Positions 1 to 12,749 of a stretch of 64,000 bases of DNA are shown piece by piece. The notes below the pieces were generated by a model. The model saw only the letters and a list, made by a program, of their open reading frames with translations, searched no databases and was not told where the DNA came from. A program made the position numbers and the translations under genes. This DNA is from Paralichthys olivaceus (Eukaryota; Chordata; Actinopteri; Pleuronectiformes; Paralichthyidae), in assembly GCF_024713975.1 (NCBI RefSeq), contig NC_091114.1, forward strand, positions 7,970,001 to 8,034,000, written 5' to 3'. Every line of letters starts with the position of its first letter. The stretch's first letter is position 1.

Positions 1-455
1 CACAAATCTAAACTTAAAGTGCCAAAGTGACAGCCGAGGGTCGAAATAAAGGGCGGGGGGGGGGGGGGCTCGTGATTGGTTTGTTTTCCTTCTGCGGAGC
101 AAAAAGAACCTCTAACTGTTCTGCTCTGGGCAGATAGGTGATCTAACTGCAGATAGCCAGTGGGAACCAAGCTGCCCCCTCTCTCACAGAGACAGCGTGG
201 CATTGTCCTGAGGCCGAGACGTCTCATCTGGCCCCATATCTGCTTCCAGTGTTTTAGGCTATAAACATCTGGAGGAAACACCCTCACCCGGGCTACACAG
301 CAGAGCCAGTGAGCGTGAGACACCACGCGCCTGAGATCAGTCCACAAGCACTTGATAAGTAGTCAAGAGAAGGGCTCGTAGAAAGTTAACACAGCTCTTC
401 AGACAATGATGCAAGTGGTTTCCACTGAGCTCACATTTGTGTTTCTGCTCCACAG

Positions 456-3400
456 ATTCATCAGAGCAAGTTGCAGGACTGCCAGTGCTGAACAACAAAA
501 CAGGTGAGTCAATGCCATTGTGGAGGTGGAGAGGGTTGCCCACTAACTGGAATGTCGGCGGGTCGAACCCCCACATTGCCCCATGGCCGCGAATGCTGCT
601 TGTGCTGTAAAGAGGTTAGATTTGATGTCGAGACTGGAAGTGTCTCATTAATAAAGTCCATTTTATCTGTATATTAAAAGCAACGGCTCCAACTTTCAGG
701 ACACATAATTAGGGACTGGTCCCAGCTGAAATTGGATTGGTCCCTGTGTCATTTTTAATTCTCTAAGTAATGTTCTTAAACATGGAACAATTTTCAATTT
801 TCCCTTCTGTGTAAATTGTGGCCCCTTCATGGCCCCTCATTCAGAAAAATCCCACCACTGTCTAAAGCTAATTATAGGACTCAAGACATGGTGCTTGCTC
901 TGCAGTATGTGAACCTTTTAACTCGACTTACTTGATATTTGCTCTGAATTCACACAACCTGAAGGACTCAAGGCCACTTGTGTCAAGGCACTCGCTCTGA
1001 AACACTGGAGACTTGACTGGGACATTCCCTGTTTTTTGTTTCCTGCGGAGGACACTGGAGCCAGACAGAGAAAACGTGCTCTAATTGACTCCGGCTCAGC
1101 TCTGGTGTGAAATATGTGTGATGTGTTTGCCGCTGACAGCAGTGAAGACAGGAAGCTGGGCCGCACAGGACAGGGGGGGACAACAATGGTGTGTCTGGGA
1201 CAGGATGCAGCTTCACACTGCTGCTCGGCTTCAAGCAGAGGATATCCACCTCAACATGCAACCACCACCTCCACCACCATGTTGACATCTCCCCAGTCTG
1301 ACATTCGGAGCGAGGGCACGTCTTTGTCTCAGACGACGGCCTTTAAAGCTCTGCCAAACAGGAATAATGCAGATACACTTTGAGCCTTAAATAGAGAATC
1401 TATCCTTGGAAATGATTCACACGCAAAAGCTGACACTGGTGGTTTTCACGATGGAAGTATTTTTAGTTCCTAGAGAACACGTTGCTTTTGAAAAGTCAAC
1501 TTTGACCTCAAAACGTGAGGATGTCGAGCATAAGAATCCACCTTTCAAATCTCTTGTTTTACCTTCAGATACAAGATGTAGCCAGCTCCATGACAACACG
1601 ACACGAGTGTAAACTGACGCTCGTGTTTCTGCTTCACAGATTCGACAGCTCAATCAGGCGTCGCACAAAACAGCACTCAAGCACAGCCGACACAATCTCC
1701 AGTGACAAACCTCACAGGTGAGCACGTGTGTTGAAACAATGCTTCTACAGGAAACACATGGTAACAAGCACCAGACCTGTGGCGATAGAAACTTTTCCAT
1801 AGATACCAATGATGTGTATTTTATATGATTTACTTGCTCTGTTTTGACCAACTTTAACGTCTTTGAGCATTTTAAAAAACCCCATATAAATAAAATGTGC
1901 AATAAATTATTATTTAGACTGTAAATATTAAAAAGCAGCTTCTTTGGGTCAATCACTATAACAACCAGCACTGTATTCATTCAATTAATTCCCCTGTTTT
2001 GTTTTTTTTTCAAGAACAACCTAATACTACAGCGCCGATCACCATGAAGCTAACTTCTTCTGCAGCTGCAGTCACAGTCACCAAAGCGATGACCACTGCA
2101 CCCTCGACTGTTTCCCACACGCAGAATCAAAGTTAGAAGAATTTATTTTGCACATTTTTTATTTTGGCGGGGATGATCCACATCTGTGTGGTTTCATTTT
2201 AAAAACAAGTTACAAAGTTAGCTTTGTTGCACTATTTGGTCAGTATCCCTTATATGACACTTGAATAACACTGAGTAGAGCTCCTACCTCCACCAAGGCC
2301 CAGCAGTCTCTAAATATCATTTACTCGTAAATATCAGTACCCTTAAATATTCCTGATTTTTTTCATCCAGATCCACGAATCAGTGATTAGTTCATCATCA
2401 CATCGCATCACATCCATATTATGTAAAAACAAAGCCTCCTTGTTTCTGAGTGAGACAAAATTTAAAAAAAAAGATAATTTTTAAAAGCAGGGGGTCTTTT
2501 CCAAAATTACAAAAAGTAACAAAGTGCTGCTCCAGATTTGATTTTAATATTTAAATTAGCTATGTATTTTCCTTTGTTCATTAGCTTTGAGTAATGGCTC
2601 TCTTGATCGGAAGTCTTCTCAAACTCTAAACCTGACCACCACCTCAAAGCCTATGATGGTCACTCAACCCCACCCAGGTTGGTATTTATCAATTTATTAT
2701 TGTTTATTAAGTTATTGGTTTTCATGTGTGTGTGGTGATGCTGGATGTGAAGTTGTTTTTAGTGACTCAAAAGTTAAAATACTATTATAATAGGTTTTGT
2801 GATATGATTTGTTATATTTACATATGATTTTCCTTCTTTTTTCTATCAGCCCTGAAAAATGACACCGTGGTCCCGAGATCTTTTCAAACTCCAAAACCAA
2901 GCGCACACTCTGAGACCAAGAAAAATGAAACTTCGGCTGATCAAGGTAGTGCATCATAACTGATCCGTTTTACTGGTGTGATGTGATGTGTGATGATGCA
3001 GACTGAGACTGTGCTTGTATCTGAACTCTTAGGACACATCGCACAATCAAATCCAGACAAAGGTACGTACCAAGATAAAATAGAATTACTTCTCGTTGTC
3101 AAATGATTCACAGCATTTTAACTTTGGAACAAAGTAACATGTACTGATCCGTATTGTCTGCAGGCCCCAGTACTCCTGCCCCAGGTACAGTAACAATATA
3201 CACACGTTATCTTCCTCTGTGTCTTATTCTTTTATTCTTTATGTTTATGTTTATTAAGATTAAAAATAGAGATGAATAAAACCAACATTATATCCAATAT
3301 GACTTCTATCACTGTCTGTGAGCTGCTTGCCTTTACTCAAACAGCCTCAAACTTATATAATGTACATTTTCACTAAAAGCTGGAATCCACAAAGTACTTT

Positions 3401-5878
3401 TGGTTAAACAATCTGTATAAATGCTGATTCTATTATTTGATTAATTGACATCAATATGATCAAATATCAAACGATTCCGTCTGCAGGGGAGACTGAGACC
3501 AAGAAAGAAAATAATGACAAGAAAGGTGCTGGTAAGTTTTTTTTCTCTCCCAACATATGTGGTTTTTCTTCATATGAAGCCATGATGGAAGAATGAATGT
3601 AGTTTTGCATCTGTAATCAAACCTTTTTTTTTGAAGGTTCTCAGACAGGGAGTGATGAGACAGAGCCGCCCAAATCAGGTGAAGTCTACTGAACTGAAGT
3701 TATCTGTACTGAACTGATCTGAAATCTGCTCGTACAACAGAAACACTAATTATCATTGTATCTGCTTGACCTTCCTTTTTGCTGGGCCACTGCTCCACCT
3801 GTTCTTATCCATGTAACTAACTAACTGACTGACTGACAAACCTTAACGTCTCACACATATTGACACGTGTTGCTTTCCCACAATCCCACTGAACACAAGC
3901 AAACATACACATACTGTTGCCAGCGCAGTGTGGATTTTCTATTGTTACATTAATTTGCTTAATAAGAGGTGGTCATGTATTTTTAAATTGTAGAGTCCAC
4001 AGCTGCTCTGTTCTTTTATTCTGTTACCCCGTAATTCTTTAACGTCTCCTCCCGTCTTTCCCCGCAGACAAAAGGCTGTGGTGGATTCTGCTGCCCGTCT
4101 TCCTGGTCGGAGCTGCCGCCGCCATCATCCTCAGGTTCAGAAGCAAGAAGATCAACAGCAACTCAGGTACACAGAGAAGTAGACTTTACATGTATTCATG
4201 TCATATACACAGCCTCTAATGTACAGACTGTCAACTTTGAATTGTCATATTTTTTGAATTTTGTTACCAAACTGATGTGGTTTCAATAATTTCAACTAAA
4301 ATGGAACTCGGTAGAGCGCATATCTCCGCTAAGGCCCAACAGCCTCCAGATATTCATCAAGCTGCACCAACTTTCCCACACTCATCATATCAGTCCCCTG
4401 AATGTACTTGATTTTGTCTTCTCTTCCTCTCTCCATCAGAAACTATTGACACTGGCACTGAGAAGTAAGTTTGATCTTTATCACCACATGCTGCCTGTTA
4501 AAAAGTGTGTGAACAAGCAAAGCATCCTCCTCCCTGTGTCTCTCTGACTCTCCACAGCGCATCTTTCCAGAGCAGACCCGAGAGCTCCAAAGATGGGGTC
4601 ATGCTCCTCGGGGTGAAGTCATCAGGCGGGGACGAAAACGGTGAGCTGCCCTCCGTCCATTTCCCACGAGATTTCCTCCGCAGGTTCCTTCTGTTTAGCG
4701 CATTCCTCCATGCCTGTGTAAAAGCTGTCTCTCCAGACGCAGATCTGCAGCGAGTGCAGGGAAGTCACAGGCTTTTAATATCTCATTGTGCTGTGTGGGC
4801 TTCTGGGCCTTTAGCTGGGCAACAGAAGGTGTTTCCTGTGATTCTGGGCCCTCCGCCCTCAAACAAGCAGCAGGGCTTCCTAACATAAACACAGATTATT
4901 TTGGAAAGGGGCTATTGTGCGGCCCGTAAATGTCACTGCGGACCAGGCGCTGCAGGCGTGTGCATGTTTGGAGGTGGGGTGAATGCACGTGCACATCCAC
5001 GCGTGAACAGACTCAGTGTACCCCTTAACCCCACCATTTAAAAAAAAGAAATCTGAACTAAACATTCTACCTTCCTTCCCTAATACAATCAGGCCTGGAA
5101 TACTTGGCTGAGAGCTTCCCAGGGAAGAGGAGTCATGCCGGAGGAATGTTACAGAGGAAAAAAGTGTTTATGTTGTTACACACTCGCAGGATTTCTCTGG
5201 ATCTCTCTAATTTTGAAATCCTGACAGGACTTGTCAGGAATCCACGTTTCCTGTCTGCACAGATAAAACTGTAAAATCCCACATTCATGAACTAGAACAT
5301 TTCCTGCTAAAACACAATTTACACACAGGGGCCAATATATATATCCCAGAATCTAACATCCATGCACAACTCCTGATTCAGTAAGGTGCACATTTAAGTC
5401 ATCACATCATCACACTTTGATTCAAAGCCAAACATCATTGAGTATATTTCATTTCTTGTTCAAGCACATTGTGTACTTTTAAAAATGCTTAGAAAATACA
5501 AGTTCTTGAGAAATCGTCATATTTATTGATGGTATTGTAAAACTACTGACAAGACAGGGGAACTTCAGGGGCCAATCAGACTTCAACTGGGGCCAGTGCC
5601 CCTGGATCATCCCCTAAAGTGAATCTTAAATAATCATCATGAATTTAATTTTGAAAATGTTTTCTTTAAAGCAAAAAAAAAATCCAATCTGCCCTATTTG
5701 TAATGTAAGATTATTTAGCTTTAGGTGCTTTGGTGTCTTTATAACTGATTTCAGATCATTTTCAGTTTCTTTACAATTCAGAATGAAAGACTTTTTATTT
5801 CTCAGATACTAGTTTTATCCTCCTGTGGTTTCACCACTTACCTCTGTTGTTATGTGTGTTTCAGCTGCTGCAAGATAA
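456..5878 (+). CDS. emcn: endomucin-like sialomucin, 3' part (5' exons outside window)
   Basis: Thirteen exons join without a stop: 456-503, 1640-1717, 2015-2131, 2585-2677, 2850-2945, 3033-3062, 3164-3184, 3487-3531, 3637-3678, 4068-4166, 4440-4464, 4558-4640 and 5865-5878 (TAA), giving 262 codons. The signal-peptide exon is not seen and should lie upstream. The ectodomain is rich in Ser, Thr, Pro and Asn with N-glycosylation sequons and no folded domain. Exon 4068-4166 encodes a Lys-Arg border, a single hydrophobic span ([15 protein letters not shown]) and a basic stop-transfer (RFRSKK). The cytoplasmic tail contains [14 protein letters not shown], which resembles the conserved endomucin tail motif DKESVKLLTVK as I remember it. 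Endomucin is an endothelial and haematopoietic type I sialoglycoprotein that limits leukocyte adhesion and supports VEGF receptor signalling. The assignment rests on tail similarity, architecture and the ddit4l neighbour. Alternatives are another CD34/CD164-like mucin. Mucin ectodomains diverge fast, so the short exons are less certain than the TM and tail exons. Confidence 0.8.
2276..2366. repeat. dispersed repeat copy A in emcn intron
   Basis: This stretch aligns with 4312-4418: both begin tagagc, share a core ctcc-c-aaggccca-cag, and go on to an atatcagt-ccc-t-aat--ttgatttt block. Two diverged copies about 2 kb apart in introns of one gene indicate an old interspersed element. I cannot name its family. 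Confidence 0.5.
4312..4418. repeat. dispersed repeat copy B in emcn intron
   Basis: Partner of 2276-2366 in the same orientation. By eye the first 45 bases match at about 80 percent, and a second matching block follows after a short indel. The copy ends just upstream of the acceptor of emcn exon 4440-4464. Confidence 0.5.
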
Positions 5879-6370
5879 AAAAAAAAAGCTGGAGGGTGGA
5901 AACATGAAGATCAGCCAGAGGATGAGTCACATCTGTCACCCACGTACTGATCTGGTGGAGGAGCAGCTTAGGTGTTTTTATTTTAATTTGTGAACGTTGA
6001 GTTGAGTGGAGCGGAGACGTGTGGAGCAGTGGTCTTCATGTATGATTCTGTATGCTGACAGTAGTTTGATGGAGCAGAGAGCGTGACTGTGATGATGAAG
6101 CTCAGAGTAGGTGAACTTATTCCTCAACCAGTGAGGACGTAAAACTGCTTATCTCTCTGAAATGCCGGTGCAGGCTACATTCTCAGTATACTGTTGACAC
6201 AAGCCTGCAAAAACACAGCTGCATCGCTCGTTTCTGTCCAAAACATGTTTCCTGTACAGTGCACTGACCTCAGATCTGTCACATATTTGATGTAATGAGT
6301 GTCTGTTTCATAGTTTTAGAATTATCGGTCAGTTTTGTTAATACCCATCATATATTGAGCTGTTGTATAG

Positions 6371-6371
<1 letters not shown>

Positions 6372-6406
<35 letters not shown>
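6372..6406. repeat. (TG)n microsatellite in emcn 3' UTR
   Basis: About 17 uninterrupted TG units in the emcn 3' untranslated region, upstream of the poly(A) signal. Confidence 0.95.
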
Positions 6407-6408
<2 letters not shown>

Positions 6409-6596
6409 GTGTGTACAACATACAACCAACAGCCTGCAAGCTTGCGATGCACAACAGACTCTATGTAATAAGAAGAGTTATGTAGTTAAGTTTTGTTTTC
6501 AGTAGTTACACATTCAATCATATGCATCAGGTTTGTATTTTAAAGACACTGCAACTGCTTCATGTCTTGAATTTCGTGGTCAACCTCAATTTCCTG

Positions 6597-6602
6597 AATA
6601 AA
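6597..6602 (+). terminator. emcn: emcn polyadenylation signal AATAAA
   Basis: Canonical AATAAA about 720 bases after the emcn stop codon. It is the first canonical hexamer I noticed after the stop, so the mRNA probably ends near 6615-6630. An 18-base G run follows at 6655-6672. Confidence 0.65.
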
Positions 6603-6654
6603 TCACAAAAAAATAGATCAAATTATCTTTGGTTATTTGTTTGTTAGTTTGTTT

Positions 6655-6672
6655 GGGGGGGGGGGGGGGGGG
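6655..6672. repeat. poly-G run
   Basis: Eighteen consecutive G, just downstream of the emcn poly(A) site. Similar runs occur at 55-68 (14 G) and 58201-58212 (12 G). Confidence 0.95.
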
Positions 6673-9600
6673 CGCTTCAGGAAATGAAAACAATTTCCGA
6701 CTTTCCACATTATTAGAACTTAAGGTTTTATTGCAAGATTTGCTTTATTGTTATTATTGTGGAAGCATCTTTCTATGAAGAAAAAAATGACATAAAAAAA
6801 TAAGTACCATTAATAAATACAGTTTGTGTGTTGAGTTCCAGTTTATTCTGGGGAGAGAATAAACTGTTGCTTATAAATTCAGGGAAATACATTTTAACAG
6901 TGTCAGTTCAGTGATTAACCACTAGAGAGTGCAGTAAGTCAACACAAGACAGAGCCAGCCCTGGTTCAGCCTTCAGTTCATAAGTCAGTGTTTATTACAG
7001 GGAGGTTTCATGAGGTTGAGAACGGAGGAGTGAGACATAGTGAACCAGTGTCAAACTCTCTCTGTGCTGCTGCTCAATCTTCATAACATGACATTCATAA
7101 CGAGCTGGATGCATAAGTTCACATTTAGTTCGAATAGCATCTATTTCTAATGGAATGGCTCATTCTTCGTGGTAAAAAAATTAAGTGACCTTTGCCATTT
7201 TGCAGCCATGGCCCTCCATTTTGAATCGATTCCCACAGTGCTTGGGTTGTATCCGTGGCCTTTGTAAGGTGACACTAGGCAACGGCTTCGACTGTGGGCA
7301 CGGGTCCACCAAAGAGACGGCGAGCAGGTCTGCAGCAGCCAAATCAAACACAACTATTATGCCTCACCAGCTGTGGGATCGGCTGAGTTACAGGATGGCA
7401 TGCCTCCGTCCTTCAGCTCCACTCATAGTGTTAAGTCTCACTTTTTTATGACAAATACCTTCTCATCTACAGCCGGGGTGTTTTCTCTTAGAAGAACCTT
7501 ACTCAGTGTTTGACTTTGTGAAGCTGCTACCATTGCATGCTTCAAAAACACTGATGGAAGTGATCACCACATTAAAACTCTAAATCTGTCTTGTTTGCAA
7601 TGACTTAATATCTTTAAATTTAACAAATGTGGATTTGTGGAGTTGTGTCTATTTGCATTTTTTTTTTATTGTAGCGTGCTGAGCTCTCAGGGCCACCATA
7701 GATTTGTGGTATTAATGCAATGGTACATGTCTCTCAATATATCCCATAGGTTTCGGGTGGTCTTAGATTAAATGCTCCTTGTATCTTACATCAGACTAAA
7801 CTATGATTCTGTCATTATTGGGAACTTTCTAGTTGCATATCACCTGAAATCTGTGGGACCTCACCTGAAGAGAAATAACTAGAGGAGAAAACTACAGAAA
7901 ATAATGGAAAACAAGACATTACAATAAAAAACATTACAACAAAAATACGAAATGTTCTAATAAATGAGTTAAATAGTTCAGCTATTTTCCATAAGAAATG
8001 AAACTCAGCAAAAAAAAGGCTCCTGCTGTTAAGTTACATGGGGGAGGGGTTCACTGTGTGCAACAAGCAGCACGTTTCACATGTCAGCCTGGAATACCAG
8101 GGGTCTTGACAAGGGATAACGGGGGGTTCATCTGAATAGCGATGGATTGGTAACCTGATACACGACATGTCTCCACCTCATTCAGGGAAACAGGGAGTTG
8201 GTGCATGGAGCGAATTCACAAGCAGATTTTCGGTGGGCTTGTTTTACCACCAGGGAGTGAAGGTCACACAAGCAGAGGTGCCCCTCACCTCAGGCCCGGT
8301 CTCTGCTCTCATGGGGAAAGAGAGAAACTGACATGACCTCTATTCAACGAGTGAAATCCAAACGAGGTCTTTATTAAACTCACACTGAAAACATGTACAG
8401 GCCTGCACATTGATCTTACAGTTGCTGGTGTCTCCTAAGTGCAAAAATCAATATTTCTGAACTCTGCAATTTAAAAAATAGTGTGCACCAAAATATATAA
8501 TTTGTGCCGCTCACATGATTTACCTCTCATTCTGCACACTATTATTGTTGGGACAGTTGCAATCTGCAAACTATTGCACAAAGTGTTTTGACCTAATTGC
8601 AGCATTGCATGTTAAATCTACTGCAGTTCACATTGCTCATGCATGTGCAGCCTACATCTAAACAACAGTTTAGTGTGCACAGTTAACCCACATTGCTGCA
8701 ACAGTATAGCAGCAGATAAGAGCAAAACCCTGAAACTGACTCTTTGAAACCCAGGCCCTGTATTTATTCACCACATTAAACCTTTTCTTTTGCTGTAGTG
8801 TGCAGCTTTACTTGGTTGACCTGTGTTCGGAAGAAATCATTTAAAACACGTGATGATTCAATTCTCCGCTTTAACAGTTTTTTTTTATGACACAGTACAA
8901 TGTAGGCTGCTGAGGTGTGAAAGGAAGATATATCGTGAACTTGTAAATTCTACATGAAGTTGGGTCAAGGCCTCATTCGACAGCACAGTTTACAAACCGC
9001 ACAGTTGTCAACCCATATACACACAAATACATATTTTATTCACTATTAAGCTGTTATAAGGAAACTTCTGCACACGCACACCCTGCACAGATTACATCAT
9101 TTGCATCTACTGACCTAAATGCTTGGATTGCTTACATTATTGTCTTGTGCTTTTTCAAATGAACTTAACAGCCTCGTTCTGCAAGAGAAGTAAAGCATGT
9201 GACTTTTTTTTCTGAGGCATATCTAGTTCTCCCCATGTGACTGTCGGAGGGCTCTCTCTCTCTCTCTCTCTCTCTCATCCACTGGATTCCATTACCCTTA
9301 AGCCAGCAGAGCTGCACGCTGTGGGTGAAGTGGGGCAGATCCAGTTACTGGGACAAGATTTCTCTTGAGACAGCGTATGATGAGGGATAAACTGCTGACA
9401 GCCCAACAACTGCACACTGTTCTACCTGCCAAATGTACTATTCATGGAGGTGCTTGTTTATCTAATTACAGTGGATCATTTCATGTCAAATCATCACACC
9501 ACACCGTCACAGGTATCAATGAAATTCTCCCTTAATATAGGTCACAGAGCAATGGATCTTCCCCCTAAGAAGTTAAAACATCATTAGTCCATATCTCCCT

Positions 9601-9995
9601 CCACATCCACATGCCAAATGTCTTTAAGATCTGTGACGCCCAAAAGTGTAATGACTTGAGAAGGCATTTTTGGCTCGGTAAACCAGGACACGCACACCCC
9701 CATCAGATGCTCACAAGCCAAATATGTCTGTTTTTGTATGTTTTAGACATGTGGGGAAGGTTTTACTTATTTTGCACAGAATTACATCCCAGTGGGAGAA
9801 AACCAATGAAGTGAAAACCAATCAGAAAACCTTTTTTACATAATCATATGATGTGTAGAGCTGTGTATCTGTCCACATTCTTAATTTTCCTTAAATGCTG
9901 TGTATAACTTTATATTGACCCTACATACTTTATACACGGTCTATGATTCCAGCCAGCAGTCTGCCCCGTCCACGTAGCAACACAAAATATTCTCC
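6673..9995. other. emcn-ddit4l intergenic spacer
   Basis: About 3.3 kb without a supportable gene. Open frames are short, lack splice context and have no recognisable protein. It contains a (CT)n tract at 9252-9276 and AT-rich single-copy-looking DNA. At 9929-9945 the string tttatacacggtctatg resembles the end of the repeat at 15275-15545. I see no RNA gene. Confidence 0.6.
9252..9276. repeat. (CT)n microsatellite
   Basis: Uninterrupted CT dinucleotides, about 12 units. Confidence 0.95.
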
Positions 9996-10001
9996 CCGGC
10001 C

Positions 10002-10119
10002 ATTGGTCAATCATTTAAATTTAAAGCCTTTTCGCAGCCAATCGGTGCAGAGCTTAGCCTGGGAGACTCGCTGTGGTTGGTCGAACCTTCTGGTCAGCTG
10101 ATAGCGTTGAAGGTATAAG
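10002..10119 (+). promoter_or_regulatory. ddit4l: ddit4l core promoter: two CCAAT boxes and a TATA box
   Basis: An inverted CCAAT (ATTGG) lies at 10002-10006, a direct CCAAT at 10038-10042 and a TATA-like element TATAAG at 10114-10119. The implied transcription start is about 10140-10150. The first exon is noncoding and ends at donor 10243 (ACG/GTGAGC); the next acceptor is at 10358. A TATA-plus-CCAAT layout fits a strongly inducible stress gene, which is how DDIT4 family members behave. Confidence 0.7.
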
Positions 10120-10404
10120 TAGCCCCCAGAAGTTTGCGTGCTGCAGTCAGTGCGTGTTTGTGATTTGGCTGCAGAAGAAGAAAAGTATCTTGTGTGTGTG
10201 TGTGTGTTCATCCAGACGAGCTGTGGTTTCCCTCTCGCAGACGGTGAGCGAGCCGCTGTTAGCTTCACGGGGCTGCAGCTGCATGTGTCACAGGGTAACA
10301 CCCGCCGTAATTAGCCGCCTGGGTTTAATTGACGCTAACGTGTCGCTGTGTTTTTCAGGCAGCTTCAGCTGAAACAAACTCCTGGAAGAACCAGCGCCGC
10401 CGCC

Positions 10405-11819
10405 ATGGTCGCCACAAGCACGTTAAAGACCAAAAGCAGCGAGTGCATCTCGGACCTGGTCGACAGGAGATACGACCAGAGCTGCATAGAGAAAGGTACA
10501 CGCCGACCTGCTTGTGTTTGCGTGTGTTTTGGAGCTAACAGGCTAGTTTGGGGACACTTCCAGCGGCGGTGCGCTTGTTTATCACTGTGTGTGGTGCATG
10601 GCTGCAGCAGCGGAGGGGCGGGGTGAGGGGGGAGCCAGCAAGAAGATGAAGTCATCCCTGTAGCCTGGTTCTGCACAGAGGCACCGCTCATCCACTAACT
10701 GCGTCTGTCAGTGACCAGAGCAGGAGGTTCACACTGCACTGAGCCTGTTGTCGTTGGTTTGATTCCCTTGTTCATGTTTTGTGTGTTTGAGCAGTTTTTA
10801 TTTTTGACACACAATCTCCAGAGAGGATGCAAAAGCAGATCAATTAGGATAATGAAATGATGATTGCAACATCATTTTCATCAATGGCAATATAGCAAAC
10901 AGAAATCACATATATAGAGATCTATTGCTTATGCATTGTGCAAGCACAGTGAGGAGGTGTCACATGTTTGTTTCCATGTTTCACCTCAGATTTGTGAAAT
11001 ATTTGTCTCCTCTCTGTTCATAAAGAAGAGTTAAAAAGCACAACCTTAAGTCAGGAACAAAAATCAATCTTTAAACTAGAAATAATGTGTCATTTATTGT
11101 GATAATAAAGTTTTCATCTTTAAAATGTTTGCCCCAGTCACCCATCCCTAGGATCCCTTACCTTAACCACATGCATGTAGTGTCCTATGGGTCAATACTT
11201 CGAAATGGACAGAAACCATGATTTGTGCATGTTATTTTGTCAGCCTATCTTTTCCCCTGGTACTTGGCATGTTGTTGTTTACATGTAAAGTGGCCTTGGT
11301 TCCTAAATGTAGAACTTGCGTTGTTCCTCAGAACTGGATTTCTGGGATCACTGCTTGGCTGAGCCCCAGAGGAATGCAGATGTGGCTGAGGACAGAACCT
11401 GTCAACAGCTGGCCAAGATGTTTGAAAACTGCCTGTCACGAGCCAAGAAGACGACGCTGCACTGCTCCTCTGTGCTGGTACCAGAGAAGTTAACTCGCAG
11501 AATAGCTCGCGAGGTACTGCGGCTGGCGTCGTGCGAGCCCTGCGGCCTGCGTGGCTGCGTCCTCTACGTCCACCTGGAGTTGGACAAGGGCTGCAAGCGG
11601 CTGGAGCGCATCGTGTACGATGCCACCGTGGTTCCCACGTTTGAGTTGACTCTTGTGTTCAAGCAGGACGGCACTGCCTGGCCCAGCCTACGGGACCTCT
11701 TTATGGGAACCTGCTTTGCCCCTACTTTCAGGCATGTACTTAAATTGAGTCCAGGTTTCCGTCTTGTCAAGAAAAAACTGTACTCCTCCTCGGCTGGTAC
11801 CGTGGTAGAGGAGTGCTGA
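10405..11819 (+). CDS. ddit4l: DNA-damage-inducible transcript 4-like (REDD2), mTORC1 inhibitor
   Basis: Coding exons 10405-10495 and 11332-11819 join in frame to 192 residues, against about 193 in human DDIT4L. The ATG sits in a perfect Kozak context (GCCGCCGCCATGG). A noncoding exon (about 10145-10243) and the 5' end of exon 2 (from 10359) precede it. The C-terminal two thirds carry the RTP801/DDIT4 domain: ELDFWDHCLAEP, LARLA-like helices around SCEPCGLRGCVLYV, the strand VPTFELTLVFKQD and the tail FRHVLKLSPGFRLVKKKLYSS, all typical of the family. DDIT4 proteins are cytosolic and activate the TSC1/TSC2 brake on mTORC1 under stress. The serine-rich N terminus that helps separate DDIT4 from DDIT4L is short here, which favours ddit4l, as does the emcn neighbour. 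Intron 2 is 836 bp. Confidence 0.95.
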
Positions 11820-12716
11820 ACTATGGGAGGGATTAGACTGGGGTGTAGAGTTTCCTGTGGGTAAACGCACTTCTGCCCAAATGTAAATGACACTGCTGAT
11901 GGTGTCATGTTTTCTACATTGTTTTTGTACAATCGGTTCAGCTCTACATAGACAATCTGTCAGATTTGAACTTGAGGGTTTAAAGTTTGTGCACAAATGA
12001 GCCCGATGGTTCTGCGTTTGGCTTCAGTGTTTCTAAATGTGCATTTTTATCAGCAACATTGTAATATCCTGAATGTTGTTTTGTTCCCCTTATAAGATCG
12101 ATTGTTACTCAACACAATTTTAGAAAGTACATTTTGCAGATGAATGTAAAGCTATGTTCACATCAACATTGAGAGGGGACATGCTGTGGGTACACTTTTG
12201 TTAAAGACACTTGCCACTTTGTTGATGCATCTGAGTGTTTCCAGATACATTGAATGTGTTCAGCAACAGTTAATACACCGAGGCTTGAATAGGAGACTGA
12301 GTTTAGTCTTTGGGGGCCATATGTAGCTATAGTTGTACGATGCTGTATTTAAGACGATGTCTTGTGAAGATGCTGCTGTCTTGGTGTGGGCTTCTCGCAC
12401 TAAGGGAATGTTGATGCCTTAAATGTCCTTTTTTTCACTCCGATCACAGATGTGTGTACGTTTAGTATAAATGTTTTATTGCATTTTTTTTAATTTTATA
12501 CCCTCCTCCCCAGACATGCCTTTTCGATGTACAAACTTTATAGATTATTAAAAGGATGGTTAACCAAAATGTAAAAGCGTATTTGTTTTTATGTTATCCA
12601 TTAACTGGGATGAGCTCGGATTTTTTTTTTCTTTGTGAATTCCCAGTAATTTTTCAAATGTTTTTGGTGCCATTTGAACTTCTTGTTGATGGAAAACTAG
12701 GCCTTGTCTATTAGAC

Positions 12717-12722
12717 AATAAA
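12717..12722 (+). terminator. ddit4l: ddit4l polyadenylation signal AATAAA
   Basis: Canonical hexamer after a roughly 900-base AT-rich 3' UTR, the length expected for DDIT4-type mRNAs. The transcript probably ends near 12740. Confidence 0.65.
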
Positions 12723-12749
12723 AAAACTATTTCAACCTTAAATAACATT

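Noticed and set aside
7147-7451. Overlapping open frames on both strands around 7.2-7.45 kb
   Set aside because: No recognisable protein, no splice signals and no promoter. Possibly a transposon fragment, but I found no second copy in the window.
11316-11331. ATG upstream of ddit4l exon 3
   Set aside because: It lies in intron 2. Exon 2 with a perfect Kozak ATG joins at 11332 and restores the family N terminus.
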